Shown here: piece by piece, positions 10,321-19,389 of the stretch
How the letters are laid out: each line of letters starts with the position of its first letter
Position numbering within the stretch: the stretch's first letter is position 1
From: UBA969 sp041694635
Lineage (GTDB): Bacteria > Planctomycetota > Planctomycetia > Gemmatales > Gemmataceae
NCBI GenBank assembly: GCA_041694635.1
Contig: JBDNHI010000164.1
Span: 1 to 49,461, forward strand
Direction of reading: 5' to 3'
Length of the DNA: 49,461 nt
Program-made: the position numbers and the translations under genes
Notes under the pieces: generated by a model
What the model was told of the DNA's origin: nothing
Database searches by the model: none
Seen by the model: the letters and a program-made list of their open reading frames with translations, nothing else

Positions 10321-10430
10321 AAAAATATCTCTACTTATTAAAGCGGAATGTAAAGCAAGATATATCTTAATGTTTTGTGCAAACTACAGAAATGAAAAAC
10401 TTACACTAAGTTAATTAAACTTTTATGTAA

Positions 10431-11540
10431 TTAATAATCCGTACTATTAATCTCACCACCACCCTTAGTAATGAATGCTGCAAGCACTGTAATTAAAATG
10501 CTTTCTTTAAAAAATCTTACGCTGCCATCTGCAAAAGCAACATTAGCACCACCCGTATGAAAACTATAAATATCACCACTTTGATTATTAGTATTCATTG
10601 CAGCGGTTCCATTGGCATTGGCGGTGCCATTTGCATTTGCACCTTGAAGGGTAATCCGATTATCAGCAGAAGCCCAAATAGTCGTGCCTGTAGTAGATGC
10701 GGTAGTGCAATTACGAAGAACGCAAAGCTTATCCCTGCCAGCTGCTTCAGAATAAAGCATCGTATTACTGGTTCCATCAGTAATTTCGGATATTCTGGTT
10801 GGTCCGTTTTGTCGTAAAGCACCTTTACTTCCTTCACCTGCCCAAGGAACCCCAGCTGCAATCACCGTGTTAGTAAAAGCTATTTCAGTTCCTGTTGCAT
10901 TTTTAGTGGTTTTAATCTGGGTTGCTCCTGCATAATCACCAGGCCAAGCGTTTATAGGATTAGCATTAGCAACGGTTGGGTAAACCGCACCACCATTAAT
11001 ATTTGTTGCTGCACCTGGTGCACTTGGTGGAGCATATGCGGCTGCGGGACTGATGTAAGCTATGCCAGGAACGGTAATAGCATCCGTTGCGGGGCTTGAT
11101 GGACAACGAAAAACTGGAAATTTTATTATTAACGCCGCGGCATTTGATGGGTCGCACCAGTCATTACCAAAAACATAAAGCGGTAGAACTGCATTTTGCT
11201 CAACATAAGGTAATAAAGGAACTAAGCCGCTACACCGACCTTGAGTACCACTCGTATTGCCTGGTGAAGCTACAGAACCCGCAACATAAGGAATGTAAGG
11301 AGGTTGGCTATTATTCTTGGTAATAGCGTTATGAGGAAACCCTGCGTAGGTAGATTCATAGTTTACAGCGGCTAAGCCAAGTTGTTTCAAATTGTTTGTA
11401 CATTTAAGCCTAGAAGCTGCTTCACGAACCTTTTGCACTGCAGGCAAAAGTAAGCCAATGAGAATTGCAATAATTGCTATGACTACTAGCAATTCGATAA
11501 GAGTAAAACCACTTCGATTAACCCTGAAATTAGATATCAT
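10431..11540 (-). CDS. DUF1559 prepilin-like protein
   Basis: 369-residue planctomycete DUF1559 protein. The N-terminus carries a type IV prepilin/pseudopilin signal: a short basic leader, cleavage at G11/F12, then the conserved FTLIELLVVIAIIAILIG helix. The DUF1559 signature H-x9-DG is present as HTGGANVAFADGSVRF close to the C-terminus. These proteins are exported and N-methylated by a prepilin peptidase and are thought to be surface or pseudopilus components; planctomycete genomes carry many copies. The first 98 bases of the coding helix are nearly identical in DNA to the neighbouring DUF1559 gene at 11851-12897. Confidence 0.93.
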   Translation of the reverse strand: MISNFRVNRSGFTLIELLVVIAIIAILIGLLLPAVQKVREAASRLKCTNNLKQLGLAAVNYESTYAGFPHNAITKNNSQPPYIPYVAGSVASPGNTSGTQGRCSGLVPLLPYVEQNAVLPLYVFGNDWCDPSNAAALIIKFPVFRCPSSPATDAITVPGIAYISPAAAYAPPSAPGAATNINGGAVYPTVANANPINAWPGDYAGATQIKTTKNATGTEIAFTNTVIAAGVPWAGEGSKGALRQNGPTRISEITDGTSNTMLYSEAAGRDKLCVLRNCTTASTTGTTIWASADNRITLQGANANGTANANGTAAMNTNNQSGDIYSFHTGGANVAFADGSVRFFKESILITVLAAFITKGGGEINSTDY

Positions 11541-11585
11541 AAATATCCCTTTGTAAAAAAGTAATATTGAGAAAATTAATATAAC

Positions 11586-11709
11586 ATAGGAGTTACGCAG
11601 TTGGAACTAAATCGCCCCTATTCGGGTGGAATTTGGGAAAGACAGGATGATCAGAAAAAGATGAAAACTGCCTAAACAACCAAATTATGGGCAACTGCGT
11701 AAGTCCTAT
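11586..11709. mobile_element. MITE-like element with 18-bp terminal inverted repeats
   Basis: A 124-base non-coding segment bounded by near-perfect inverted repeats: the left arm ATAGGAGTTACGCAGTTG (11586-11603) and the right arm at 11692-11709 match at 17 of 18 positions. It sits between two minus-strand DUF1559 genes. The TA at each outer edge could be a target duplication, as in IS630/Tc1-type elements, or part of the arm. There is no coding capacity. I infer a miniature inverted-repeat transposable element; no second copy is visible in this window. Confidence 0.6.
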
Positions 11710-11783
11710 AACTTTTAAAAATGAAGAAATAGTGATGGAAAAATAAAGAATTGAAGAATAATTGAAGAAGACAAATTAAGAAA

Positions 11784-11819
11784 CCCGCAGTGTTTTACCT
11801 ACTGGTAATTCCTTGCGGG
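11784..11819 (-). terminator. Probable intrinsic terminator of the second DUF1559 gene
   Basis: Read on the minus strand, a two-tier hairpin pairs CCCGCA with TGCGGG and, inside, TTACC with GGTAA around a four-base loop. It is followed by TTTCTTAATTTG and lies 32 bases past the stop at 11851. Confidence 0.6.
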
Positions 11820-11850
11820 CCATACTGTTTTTAAAACTAGACTACTATTA

Positions 11851-12897
11851 CTAATCAAGATTATAGACTTCACCGCCAGAGGCAGTGACTATAGCAGCAG
11901 CTGTTTGTAGCGACATTTTTGAATTAAGAAACTTTACCGAACCATCAGCAAAACCACAGTTAGAACCCCCATTATGAAAACTAAAAACTTCATTATCATT
12001 AGAAGCATTCATAAATTGGGAAAATTTTGCACAGTTAGCAGCAGAAATATCGTTCTTCTTCCAGTAAACATTGACCCCTGCTTTAATAGGCATCGCAAGC
12101 GATGTATAATCTGCCGCTGTTGCTGATGGATTAGTTAAATCAACGCTAAAAGGCCCATCGCTATCAGCCCAGCAAAAGCCTTGATCATTAACCCCACTTG
12201 CGATTTTCTTACCATTCAACCAAAGATCAGGGCGGGCTGAACATTCCCAGAGCATTCCAGTATTTGATAGCCCATCAGTGATTTCCCCTACTTTTCTTAT
12301 CTGATCTTTGAACATTACGCTGTTAACTTGACCAGTTGTTGCAAGAGTTGCCATATTAAAAACACCAGAATACTGACCCGCTTTAAAGGTGTTAATCGTA
12401 TCGTAATCAGTAGGACCAAAATCTTGCGTATTATTTAAGGTAACGTTGTTAGATCCAAAAGCCTTCGTTACCGTTGTCATTAAAGTCCGACCTGGCGTAG
12501 AAGGGCAAATATAAGTATTAATTTTAGTCGATACCGCAGTTAAGTTAGCAGCATCGTACCAGTTTTTATTGGTGTTATACAACTTTCCCACATTACCTTG
12601 CTCGATGTAATCTAGGGCAAAGGCTCGCCAACTATGAAAAGTTCCACTAGGGTTTCCATTTGCCACTACACCGGTTGTCCAAGAAGAAGCAGGAAAATAA
12701 CCATAAGTAGATTCAAAGTTGTGCATTGCCAAAGCAAGTTGTTTAACATTATTGGAACAACTCATTCTTGCTGCTGCTTCACGAACCTTTTGCACTGCAG
12801 GCAAAAGTAATCCAATAAGAACTGCAATAATTGCTATGACTACTAGCAATTCGATTAGAGTAAAAGCACTCCTAATTTTAAACCTTAACGCAATCAT
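11851..12897 (-). CDS. DUF1559 prepilin-like protein
   Basis: 348-residue DUF1559 protein, paralogue of 10431-11540. The prepilin-type leader ends at A11 (alanine in place of the usual glycine) before FTLIELLVVIAIIAVLIG. The C-terminal signature is HNGGSNCGFADGSVKFL. The alanine at the cleavage position is tolerated in some pseudopilins. Downstream is an intrinsic terminator and then the MITE-like element; upstream is a 188-base AT-rich gap. Same inferred surface role as its neighbour, with the middle regions well diverged, so the two are not recent whole-gene duplicates. Confidence 0.93.
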   Translation of the reverse strand: MIALRFKIRSAFTLIELLVVIAIIAVLIGLLLPAVQKVREAAARMSCSNNVKQLALAMHNFESTYGYFPASSWTTGVVANGNPSGTFHSWRAFALDYIEQGNVGKLYNTNKNWYDAANLTAVSTKINTYICPSTPGRTLMTTVTKAFGSNNVTLNNTQDFGPTDYDTINTFKAGQYSGVFNMATLATTGQVNSVMFKDQIRKVGEITDGLSNTGMLWECSARPDLWLNGKKIASGVNDQGFCWADSDGPFSVDLTNPSATAADYTSLAMPIKAGVNVYWKKNDISAANCAKFSQFMNASNDNEVFSFHNGGSNCGFADGSVKFLNSKMSLQTAAAIVTASGGEVYNLD

Positions 12898-13015
12898 TTT
12901 AACCCCTTTTTATCTTTAGAAAAAGTATTAAGAAATCAAAAACCATATACAATGCTATAATAGAATTTTAAAATGAAGAAATGATGTTAGATAAATGAAG
13001 AAAAGCTTAAACATT

Positions 13016-13041
13016 GAAGAACTTTTACACTTCAGTTCTTC
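13016..13041 (-). terminator. Hairpin downstream of the DUF1805-VOC gene
   Basis: Perfect eight-base arms GAAGAACT and AGTTCTTC flank a ten-base loop, 45 bases after the stop of the gene at 13086-13862. On the minus strand it is followed by a partly T-rich stretch; the U-tract is weak, so the call is tentative. Confidence 0.4.
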
Positions 13042-13085
13042 ATCGAATTTTAACACAAAAGTTTTAGACTAATTACTGCTAAAAC

Positions 13086-13862
13086 CTACTTGCCTGGGGA
13101 ACAAAGTTCAACTAAATGGCCATCGGGGTCTGCAATAAAAAGCTGTAAATAGCCATCTGGGCGAATTTTCGGTCCTGAAATAATTACCACTTCCAATTTT
13201 TTTAGTACTTCTAAAGTTGCAGCGGTATCTTCAACTTCAAAGGCAAAATGTGGCCCCCGGGTCATTCGTTTTTCAAGCGATAAAAGATTCCCCGCGGGCG
13301 CTGATCCTTCATATTCAAGAATCAAATGAATTTGAATCTTACCAATTTGAAACCATAATCCTTCGAATGAAAAATTAGGGCGTGGCACCATTCTTAAACC
13401 TAGTATATCACCATAAAACTTTCTTGATGCTTCAAGATTTTTCACCACCAAAGTTATATGATCAAAAGCTTTTATTAAAACGGGTGATATGCTTTTTTCA
13501 ACTTCTGCTATTTCATTAACAACTGTTACAACAACTGGGGCCAGTTGCATTTTTTCAACCGCTTCTTTACCCGTCATACCAATAAAAATTCCAAAAGAGG
13601 CTGCTTTAGGGGTCACCCCCACAATCTTGGCTTCTAACAAATCTTCTGGCTCTTTAAGCGGATTTAAAGGTGTACCTTTCGCAATAGCAATTGCTTGATC
13701 AAATTCCGCTGGGGTTTTAAGATCGTAAATCCCGCAACCAACTATTCCCGCAGGGGTTATAATTGAACAGTACTGACCTTGGTTCCAAAGGTTGGAAATT
13801 CCCAACGCATAACCATACTTAAACTGTATCCAGCGGGAAGAAGTCGAGGGCAGTTCAGGCAT
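13086..13862 (-). CDS. DUF1805 (YunC-like) domain fused to a VOC/glyoxalase domain
   Basis: 258-residue two-domain protein. Residues about 10-105 match the small YunC/DUF1805 family (CSIITPAGIVGCGIYDL, then LEAKIVGVTPKAASFGI and the GMTGKEAVEKM ending). From about 130 on there is a vicinal-oxygen-chelate domain: FDHITLVVKNLEASRKFYGDILGL, IQIHLIL, GPHFAFEVED and ADPDGHLVEL, supplying the His/His/Glu positions usually used to bind a divalent metal. VOC enzymes include glyoxalases, dioxygenases and resistance proteins; which reaction applies is unknown. It lies 17 bases after gyrB and is probably the last gene of the replication cluster transcript. The fusion of these two domains is unusual to my knowledge. 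Confidence 0.8.
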   Translation of the reverse strand: MPELPSTSSRWIQFKYGYALGISNLWNQGQYCSIITPAGIVGCGIYDLKTPAEFDQAIAIAKGTPLNPLKEPEDLLEAKIVGVTPKAASFGIFIGMTGKEAVEKMQLAPVVVTVVNEIAEVEKSISPVLIKAFDHITLVVKNLEASRKFYGDILGLRMVPRPNFSFEGLWFQIGKIQIHLILEYEGSAPAGNLLSLEKRMTRGPHFAFEVEDTAATLEVLKKLEVVIISGPKIRPDGYLQLFIADPDGHLVELCSPGK

Positions 13863-13879
13863 AACAAATCTCGAATTAA

Positions 13880-16471
13880 TTAAGCACCGTGGTAATCGAT
13901 CTCGGTAACCTGCAATGCATACTTGTGAATAAAATCTCTACGAGGTTCGACTTTATCACCCATAAGGGTACGAAACATCTCATCTGCTTTAAAAGCATCA
14001 TCAAGTTTAATTTGCATAAGCGTGCGAGTTTTAGGATCAAGGGTTGTATCCCAAAGCTCTTCTGGATCCATTTCACCCAAACCTTTAAAGCGTGTTATGG
14101 TCATACCTTTTTCACCAACCCTGCGAACTTCCACCATTAAACCCCGCAAATGCTCGAGGTTTTTACTTTGTTCACCATTGGTAAGCACAAGCCTAGGAAG
14201 CGGTTCACGACCTGCAAGCCGAATAGGCGGGATTAGATCCGTAGGAAGCAATCCGAATTCTTGAAGTTCGATAATAGTCTTGTTAATATCTCGAATCTCG
14301 TGAAGCTCTTGAACATAAAAAATGTCTTCAGGTGCTACCGCTGGAGTGGAATCAACAACAGGAATAGTACCATCCGCATTGGGTGTAACATTCGCGGGTG
14401 GGGTAGCAATAACAGGCTGCTGATCTTCATTACCTGCAATAAATTCTTTACCAGCTTTTTCTTGTTCTTGCTTACGGAAAGCATCAACTTCATCTGGGTT
14501 AAAAAACCAATGTTCTCTGCCGGATAATAAAACTCTGAAAAATGGCAGGGCATTATTTTTAACTCGCTCGATAAGAACCTTAAGGGAAAGCCCGCGCTTT
14601 TCTAAAGTTCTAAGAGCATCTTCCATACGGGAAGTCAGTTTAAGCAACTTGGCAAATCGTACCCCCTCGAGTTCAATCCTCTCAGATTTTGAACCTTCGA
14701 GCGGCAGAATAATAATTCCCGTGCCTTCAAGACCCCGATTTAGCAATTCAGTTTGCATTTCTTCAGCGGTAGCAACATAGCGGGTTTGCTTTTTCTGCAC
14801 CACTTTGTAAAGTGGGGGCCTTGCTACATAAATATGCCCATTTTCTACTAATTTCGCCATCTGCCTGTAAAAGAATGTTAACAGCAGCGTTCGAATATGC
14901 TGACCATCAACATCGGCATCGGTCATAATAATAATTTTGCTATAACGAAGAGAATTTTTTACAGCATCGTAATCTTGCTGATTACCGATATCTACGCCAA
15001 TTGCAGATATCAAACTGCAAATTTCAGTATTATTAAGCAAGTTTTCAAGGCGTGCCTTTTCAACATTAAGGGGCTTACCTCGCAGGGGCAATACCGCCTG
15101 ATACATTCGATCACGGCCTGCTTCTGCACTTCCACCCGCACTGTCACCTTCAACCAAGAAGAGTTCAGATTCATCGGTATCACGGGTAGTGCAGTCGAAC
15201 AATTTTCCTGGGAGTCCGCCGCCACTTAAAATATTTTTCCTATCACGGATAGCTTTTCTTGCTTTAACAGCCGCTTCGCGAGCTTCGGCAGCGTTCATAA
15301 TCATATCGAGAATGATCTTAGATTCCTTGGGGTTTTCTTCCATATACTTGCCTAGCTTTTCAGCAACAGCAGAAGATACCGCCCCTTCAACATCCGAATT
15401 AAGTAAGCGAATTTTATTTTGCGATTCAAATTGAGGCTCTGGATGTTGAATACTAACCACCGCGGTAACCCCAGTGCGAAAGTCTTCGCCTATGGGCCTG
15501 ATATTTTTAAAAAGCTCGAGCTTGTCGCCATACGCACCTACCGTACGGGTTAAGGCTGCTCTAAAGCCACTTAGGTGAGTACCGCCAACTGGGTTATAAG
15601 CATTATTGGCATAACACCGAACGCGTTCTTCATCTTCGCGTGTGTATTGCAAAGCACATTCGACCTTAATTTCGCCCACCGAGTATTCAATATAAATAGG
15701 TGGATGAATCACATCGTGATTACGATTAAGATGCTTGACGAATTCAGCAATACCGCCATCATATTTAAAAATTTCCACTCTTCCGGTTCGGTCGTCAGTA
15801 AGAGTAAAAGCAAGTCCTTTATTAAGGAAAGCGAGTTCGCGAAGTCGTTCTTCAAGAGTATCCCATTTAAAATCGCGATCTTTAAAAATTTCGTGATCGG
15901 GTTTAAATTTAATGCGCGTGCCTGTAGTGGTTGCGATACCAATATCTTTAACTTCGGTGGTAGCTTTACCGCGTTCATATTCTTGAACATAAGTACGGCC
16001 ATTACGACGAACTTCCGCTTCCACCCAAACACTAAGCGCGGTAACAGCTTTAGCGCCCATACCATGTAAACCAGCGGAGACTTTGTAAGCGCCCTTATCA
16101 AATTTTCCCCCTGCACCAACGGTGGTAAGAACTACTTCGAGGGTAGGTTTTTTTGCCTGAGGATGAATATCGACAGGAATACCACGGCCATCATCTTTTA
16201 CGCTGATACTACCATCAACATAAATATGGACTTGTATATTTTTACAAAAGCCTGCAAGTGCTTCATCAACACTATTGTAAATAAGTTCGTAGACGAGGTG
16301 GTGCAAACCGGAAGTATTAATATCGCCGATGTAAACGCCTGGCCTACGACGAATATGATCAGCATCACGAAGGATTTGGACATTATCGCTGGTGTATTCA
16401 GCAGAGCCGTCCTTGCTAGGTTCAATGCTAGGTTCAATGCTAGGTTCAATCAAATTTTCTTCAGTCATCAA
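13880..16471 (-). CDS. gyrB: DNA gyrase subunit B
   Basis: 863-residue type II topoisomerase ATPase subunit that works with GyrA to introduce negative supercoils. GHKL ATPase motifs: ELIYNSVDEAL, DDGRGIPVD and GLHGMGAKAVTALS. The transducer domain follows. The TOPRIM domain shows EGDSAGGSAEAGRD and DADVDGQHIRTLLL. The C-terminus has TRFKGLGEMDPEELWDTT, which coordinates with GyrA. Between TOPRIM and that motif is a long insert like that of Gram-negative enzymes, including a proline/alanine-rich linker (about residues 665-705). Near the N-terminus IEPS is repeated three times, encoded by three exact 12-base tandem repeats at 16415-16450 that could vary in number by slippage. Part of the dnaA-dnaN-dciA-gyrB cluster. 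Confidence 0.96.
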   Translation of the reverse strand: MMTEENLIEPSIEPSIEPSKDGSAEYTSDNVQILRDADHIRRRPGVYIGDINTSGLHHLVYELIYNSVDEALAGFCKNIQVHIYVDGSISVKDDGRGIPVDIHPQAKKPTLEVVLTTVGAGGKFDKGAYKVSAGLHGMGAKAVTALSVWVEAEVRRNGRTYVQEYERGKATTEVKDIGIATTTGTRIKFKPDHEIFKDRDFKWDTLEERLRELAFLNKGLAFTLTDDRTGRVEIFKYDGGIAEFVKHLNRNHDVIHPPIYIEYSVGEIKVECALQYTREDEERVRCYANNAYNPVGGTHLSGFRAALTRTVGAYGDKLELFKNIRPIGEDFRTGVTAVVSIQHPEPQFESQNKIRLLNSDVEGAVSSAVAEKLGKYMEENPKESKIILDMIMNAAEAREAAVKARKAIRDRKNILSGGGLPGKLFDCTTRDTDESELFLVEGDSAGGSAEAGRDRMYQAVLPLRGKPLNVEKARLENLLNNTEICSLISAIGVDIGNQQDYDAVKNSLRYSKIIIMTDADVDGQHIRTLLLTFFYRQMAKLVENGHIYVARPPLYKVVQKKQTRYVATAEEMQTELLNRGLEGTGIIILPLEGSKSERIELEGVRFAKLLKLTSRMEDALRTLEKRGLSLKVLIERVKNNALPFFRVLLSGREHWFFNPDEVDAFRKQEQEKAGKEFIAGNEDQQPVIATPPANVTPNADGTIPVVDSTPAVAPEDIFYVQELHEIRDINKTIIELQEFGLLPTDLIPPIRLAGREPLPRLVLTNGEQSKNLEHLRGLMVEVRRVGEKGMTITRFKGLGEMDPEELWDTTLDPKTRTLMQIKLDDAFKADEMFRTLMGDKVEPRRDFIHKYALQVTEIDYHGA

Positions 16472-16490
16472 AGAACTCCATTTTCTATCA

Positions 16491-16814
16491 TCAAACTTTT
16501 CCGTAGCGAAAACGCAAGTCTGTCAGCACAATGCTGGGCAAAAGCTTACGCAACCTGGCAATAATCGGTCTTTTCTGATACTGCGATAACTCTTGCAATA
16601 ATGCAGAACTATCAACCGAGACCTCAAGCACACCCTGCTTTAACACCAAGACGCGTGTGTGTTCCGCGTATTCAACTCCTGCGGCTTGCGCCCAAGATTT
16701 TTCGAGTTTTAATCTTTCTTGTTTTCTTCCCCAACCTTTAGCGACAAATAAGCGGGCCAGTATATCACCTAGTTTTTCGGGCCCTTTTTCTGGCTTGAAA
16801 AACTTGATCCCCAT
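16491..16814 (-). CDS. dciA: DciA-type (DUF721) replicative helicase loader/regulator
   Basis: 107-residue DUF721 protein. It starts MGIKFFKPEKGPEKLGDILA, then GRKQERLKLEKSWAQAAGVEYAEHT and LEVSVDSSALLQELSQYQ, matching the DciA core (domain with VxVxSSAxxxEL motif). DciA binds DnaB and takes the place of DnaC-type loaders in many bacteria. It lies between dnaN and gyrB, the position where recF often sits; no recF is present here. Spacing of 17-19 bases to both neighbours points to one transcript. Confidence 0.85.
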   Translation of the reverse strand: MGIKFFKPEKGPEKLGDILARLFVAKGWGRKQERLKLEKSWAQAAGVEYAEHTRVLVLKQGVLEVSVDSSALLQELSQYQKRPIIARLRKLLPSIVLTDLRFRYGKV

Positions 16815-16831
16815 TTTTATACCTCATCCTT

Positions 16832-17935
16832 TTAGGTTAATGGCATAATCAAATATTTGTAATCTTCCCCAAACTTAAACAATGCAGGACTTACCGAATC
16901 TATTAAGTCTAATACTACTTCCGCATCGCTTGGTAACACTTTTAATAAATCAGTTACAAAACTTGGATTAAATGATATTTCAATTACTGGGCCATCATAA
17001 TCAATCGAAATTTCTACCTTCGATTTACCAGAGGTTACCCCTTGAGCCTGCAACACCAACTTATTTGAACTGAATTTAAAAATCACTTTCTTGACTTCAT
17101 CATCAGCCATAATCGCAGCTTGTCTAACAGCGGCGCCAAAAATTTCTACTTTTAAAATCGCCTTAGCAGAAGACTTTTTAGGCAGAACCATTTTATAATC
17201 AGGAAATCGCCCCTCCACCAACCTGGTATAAATTAAAGCTCGTTCAGTCTTAAACAAAACTTCATTTGGACGAAAACAAACTTTTATACTTTCCTGATCA
17301 TCAGAAAAATTACGATCAAGCAAATTTAACGCCTTACTAGGCACCACGGGCGCCTGCCCTTTTACCGAATGACCTCCGTGAACCGATGCAACACCTTGGG
17401 TCCAAGCTAACCTTCGACCATCGGTTGCAACTAGCCTAACAGATTCATCCTCAAGTTCCCAAAGGGCGCCAGTCATTGTGTAACGAGCCATTTCAGATGC
17501 AGCTGCAAAAACGGTCCTCCGAATCATCCCACGCATTGTAGCAGCGGTTAGTTCGTGATATTTATCATCCGAAAAGATCGGAATATCTGGAAAATGCGCT
17601 GGGTCTTCTCCAGGCATTTCAAAATCTACTGATTTTCCCGAAACTCGGGTTGCATCAATATCGGCTTCTAAATGAATTTCTACATCTCGCATTTCCCGCA
17701 AAATCGAAATCAACTTCGCAGCAGGAAGAATCGCTTCGCCCGGCTCTTCTACCACCACGCCCGCTACATCGATTCGAATACCTAATTCAAGATCGGTCGC
17801 CATCAATACACAGCGCTCGTTATCCGCTATGACTTTAAAATTTTTCAGAATCGGTTTTACATCTTTGGATGAAATTGCTGAACTTGCTACCTGACAGGCA
17901 GCGAGCAAAGCTTCACGGTTGCATATAGCCTTCAT
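16832..17935 (-). CDS. dnaN: DNA polymerase III beta subunit (sliding clamp)
   Basis: 367-residue clamp, the normal length. The N-terminal clamp domain starts MKAICNREALLAACQVASSAI, with LEDESVRLVATDGRRLAW in the second domain and EGRFPDYKMVLPKK between domains. The C-terminus ends YKYLIMPLT, close to the consensus ending MPMR/L. Located between dnaA and dciA in the replication cluster, with a 298-base gap on the dnaA side that may contain the origin. Confidence 0.96.
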   Translation of the reverse strand: MKAICNREALLAACQVASSAISSKDVKPILKNFKVIADNERCVLMATDLELGIRIDVAGVVVEEPGEAILPAAKLISILREMRDVEIHLEADIDATRVSGKSVDFEMPGEDPAHFPDIPIFSDDKYHELTAATMRGMIRRTVFAAASEMARYTMTGALWELEDESVRLVATDGRRLAWTQGVASVHGGHSVKGQAPVVPSKALNLLDRNFSDDQESIKVCFRPNEVLFKTERALIYTRLVEGRFPDYKMVLPKKSSAKAILKVEIFGAAVRQAAIMADDEVKKVIFKFSSNKLVLQAQGVTSGKSKVEISIDYDGPVIEISFNPSFVTDLLKVLPSDAEVVLDLIDSVSPALFKFGEDYKYLIMPLT

Positions 17936-18233
17936 AGTTCTGAATTCCTCGTACTGATCATTCTCTCATACTTCTTAATAGTAAAGATAAATATAGTTTA
18001 TTACTTTTATTGAGCCCCATAAGTGGGATGTCAAAAAGGTATTTAAAAATCATTTAAACTCTTTGTGAGTATAGAGTTATCATATTAAAATTCTTGTGCA
18101 AAACCTGTTATTTCAATGTAAATTGGTGGTTACTCTTGGTTGTCGAAATGTTGAAGGAAGAAAAGATAAGTGTAGAGATGACCAGAAATAACCGCGACTG
18201 AACATTGTATTGACAAGTTTTGAACAAGCTGAA
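17936..18233. other. Candidate oriC region between dnaN and dnaA
   Basis: A 298-base AT-rich gap without a gene, in the dnaA-dnaN interval that holds the origin in many bacteria. One sequence close to a DnaA box is visible: TGTGCAAAA at 18095-18103, whose complement TTTTGCACA differs by one base from TTTTCCACA. A small CCCA-TAAG-TGGG hairpin lies near 18015-18028. No canonical TTATCCACA is seen, so the origin assignment rests mainly on position. This stretch also carries the dnaN promoter. Confidence 0.4.
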
Positions 18234-19310
18234 TTACGCTAAATCAAGTTCTATTTGGCGAATGGTGCCTGAAAGATTGGTGTCGTTATCTAGCGCATCT
18301 TCAACCTTTTTGCAGGCGTGCAGGACGGTAGAATGTTCTCTGCCACCAAAGAATTTTCCTATTTCTTGAAGCGACATTCCCGTAAGTCTGCGAGCTAAAT
18401 ACATCACAATTTGTCTGGGAAGGATGATTTCTTTATCGCGAGATCGAGTCTGCATTGACCTAGGTGTGATGTGAAAAAGTTTGCCTACTTTGCTGGCAAT
18501 TGATTCGACACTGACGGATTTTTTAAGCTGCCCAGGGGTAGAAAAAAGCCTGTCTAAGTCTGCTCGATTTATGATTTTTTTTGAATTATGACCTAGGTTT
18601 TGAACCATGTTTGTAACCCGGTTGCAGATGCTTTGTAATCTGCGAATGCTTCCTTCTGCTTGATTTGCAAGCCATTCGAGGGCAGCGGTTTCAATTTTTA
18701 TGCTAGATGCTTCAAACTTCCGGTCTAAAAAAAGCATTCTGCTTTCAAATCCAAGGGTGGGCAATTGCAAGATTAAACCCGAGGTAATTCGGTTGATAAA
18801 TCGGTACGAAAATTTATCAAGTTGGTTGATATTCAACGATGAAGACATAATGGTTAAATTACGCAACCCAGTTCTTTCATCAAGAATTCGCGCAATTATA
18901 TCTGCTTCTCTTGCTTTAAGAAGTTGGATGTCTTCCAAAACTAATAGGTCGGTATCTATGAATTGATGACGCAATATTTCATAGTCATCTCGGTTGTTAA
19001 TTTCGGCGTCTCGAAGCGTGGTGCAAAAATCGGAAGCACGCATTATCTGAATAGTTTTATTGGTTGAAACTTTTAAAACTTTTCGACATAAAGAACCTAA
19101 TAGTCTAGATTTGCCCGACCCCGATGGCCCCTGCAATAAGCAAATAGAATCGATTCGCTTGGGCGTTCGCACCAATAATAATTTCCCTAAGCGTTCCAGA
19201 GATTGTCTGGCAAGCCGGTGTTCGGGGAAACTTAGTCTTGGCGAATGAGGCGTTGTCATTATCATCCTGATAAAGCTAATTGGGTGAGAAAAAGCAGCAG
19301 CTGACTTCAT
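18234..19310 (-). CDS. dnaA: Chromosomal replication initiator DnaA, short divergent form
   Basis: 358 residues against about 450 for standard DnaA. The AAA+ domain has Walker A GPSGSGKS at 61-68 and Walker B LLVLEDIQLL at about 122-131. Domain IV, which binds DNA, is well conserved: ARRLTGMSLQEIGKFFGGREHSTVLHACKKVED. The N-terminal domain I (helicase and regulator contact) and most of linker II are absent: fewer than 30 residues precede the AAA+ core. The Walker A also departs from the usual GGTGLGKTHL. A later start at residue 16 or 18 is possible. Position next to dnaN supports a true DnaA in place of an Hda-like paralogue. Confidence 0.88.
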   Translation of the reverse strand: MKSAAAFSHPISFIRMIMTTPHSPRLSFPEHRLARQSLERLGKLLLVRTPKRIDSICLLQGPSGSGKSRLLGSLCRKVLKVSTNKTIQIMRASDFCTTLRDAEINNRDDYEILRHQFIDTDLLVLEDIQLLKAREADIIARILDERTGLRNLTIMSSSLNINQLDKFSYRFINRITSGLILQLPTLGFESRMLFLDRKFEASSIKIETAALEWLANQAEGSIRRLQSICNRVTNMVQNLGHNSKKIINRADLDRLFSTPGQLKKSVSVESIASKVGKLFHITPRSMQTRSRDKEIILPRQIVMYLARRLTGMSLQEIGKFFGGREHSTVLHACKKVEDALDNDTNLSGTIRQIELDLA

Positions 19311-19389
19311 TTATGCTACTTTCTCTGGGCTTAACTTGCAATCCTAACCAAGGATTCTAAGCAAAATTTATGATTCTTTCATAATTATC

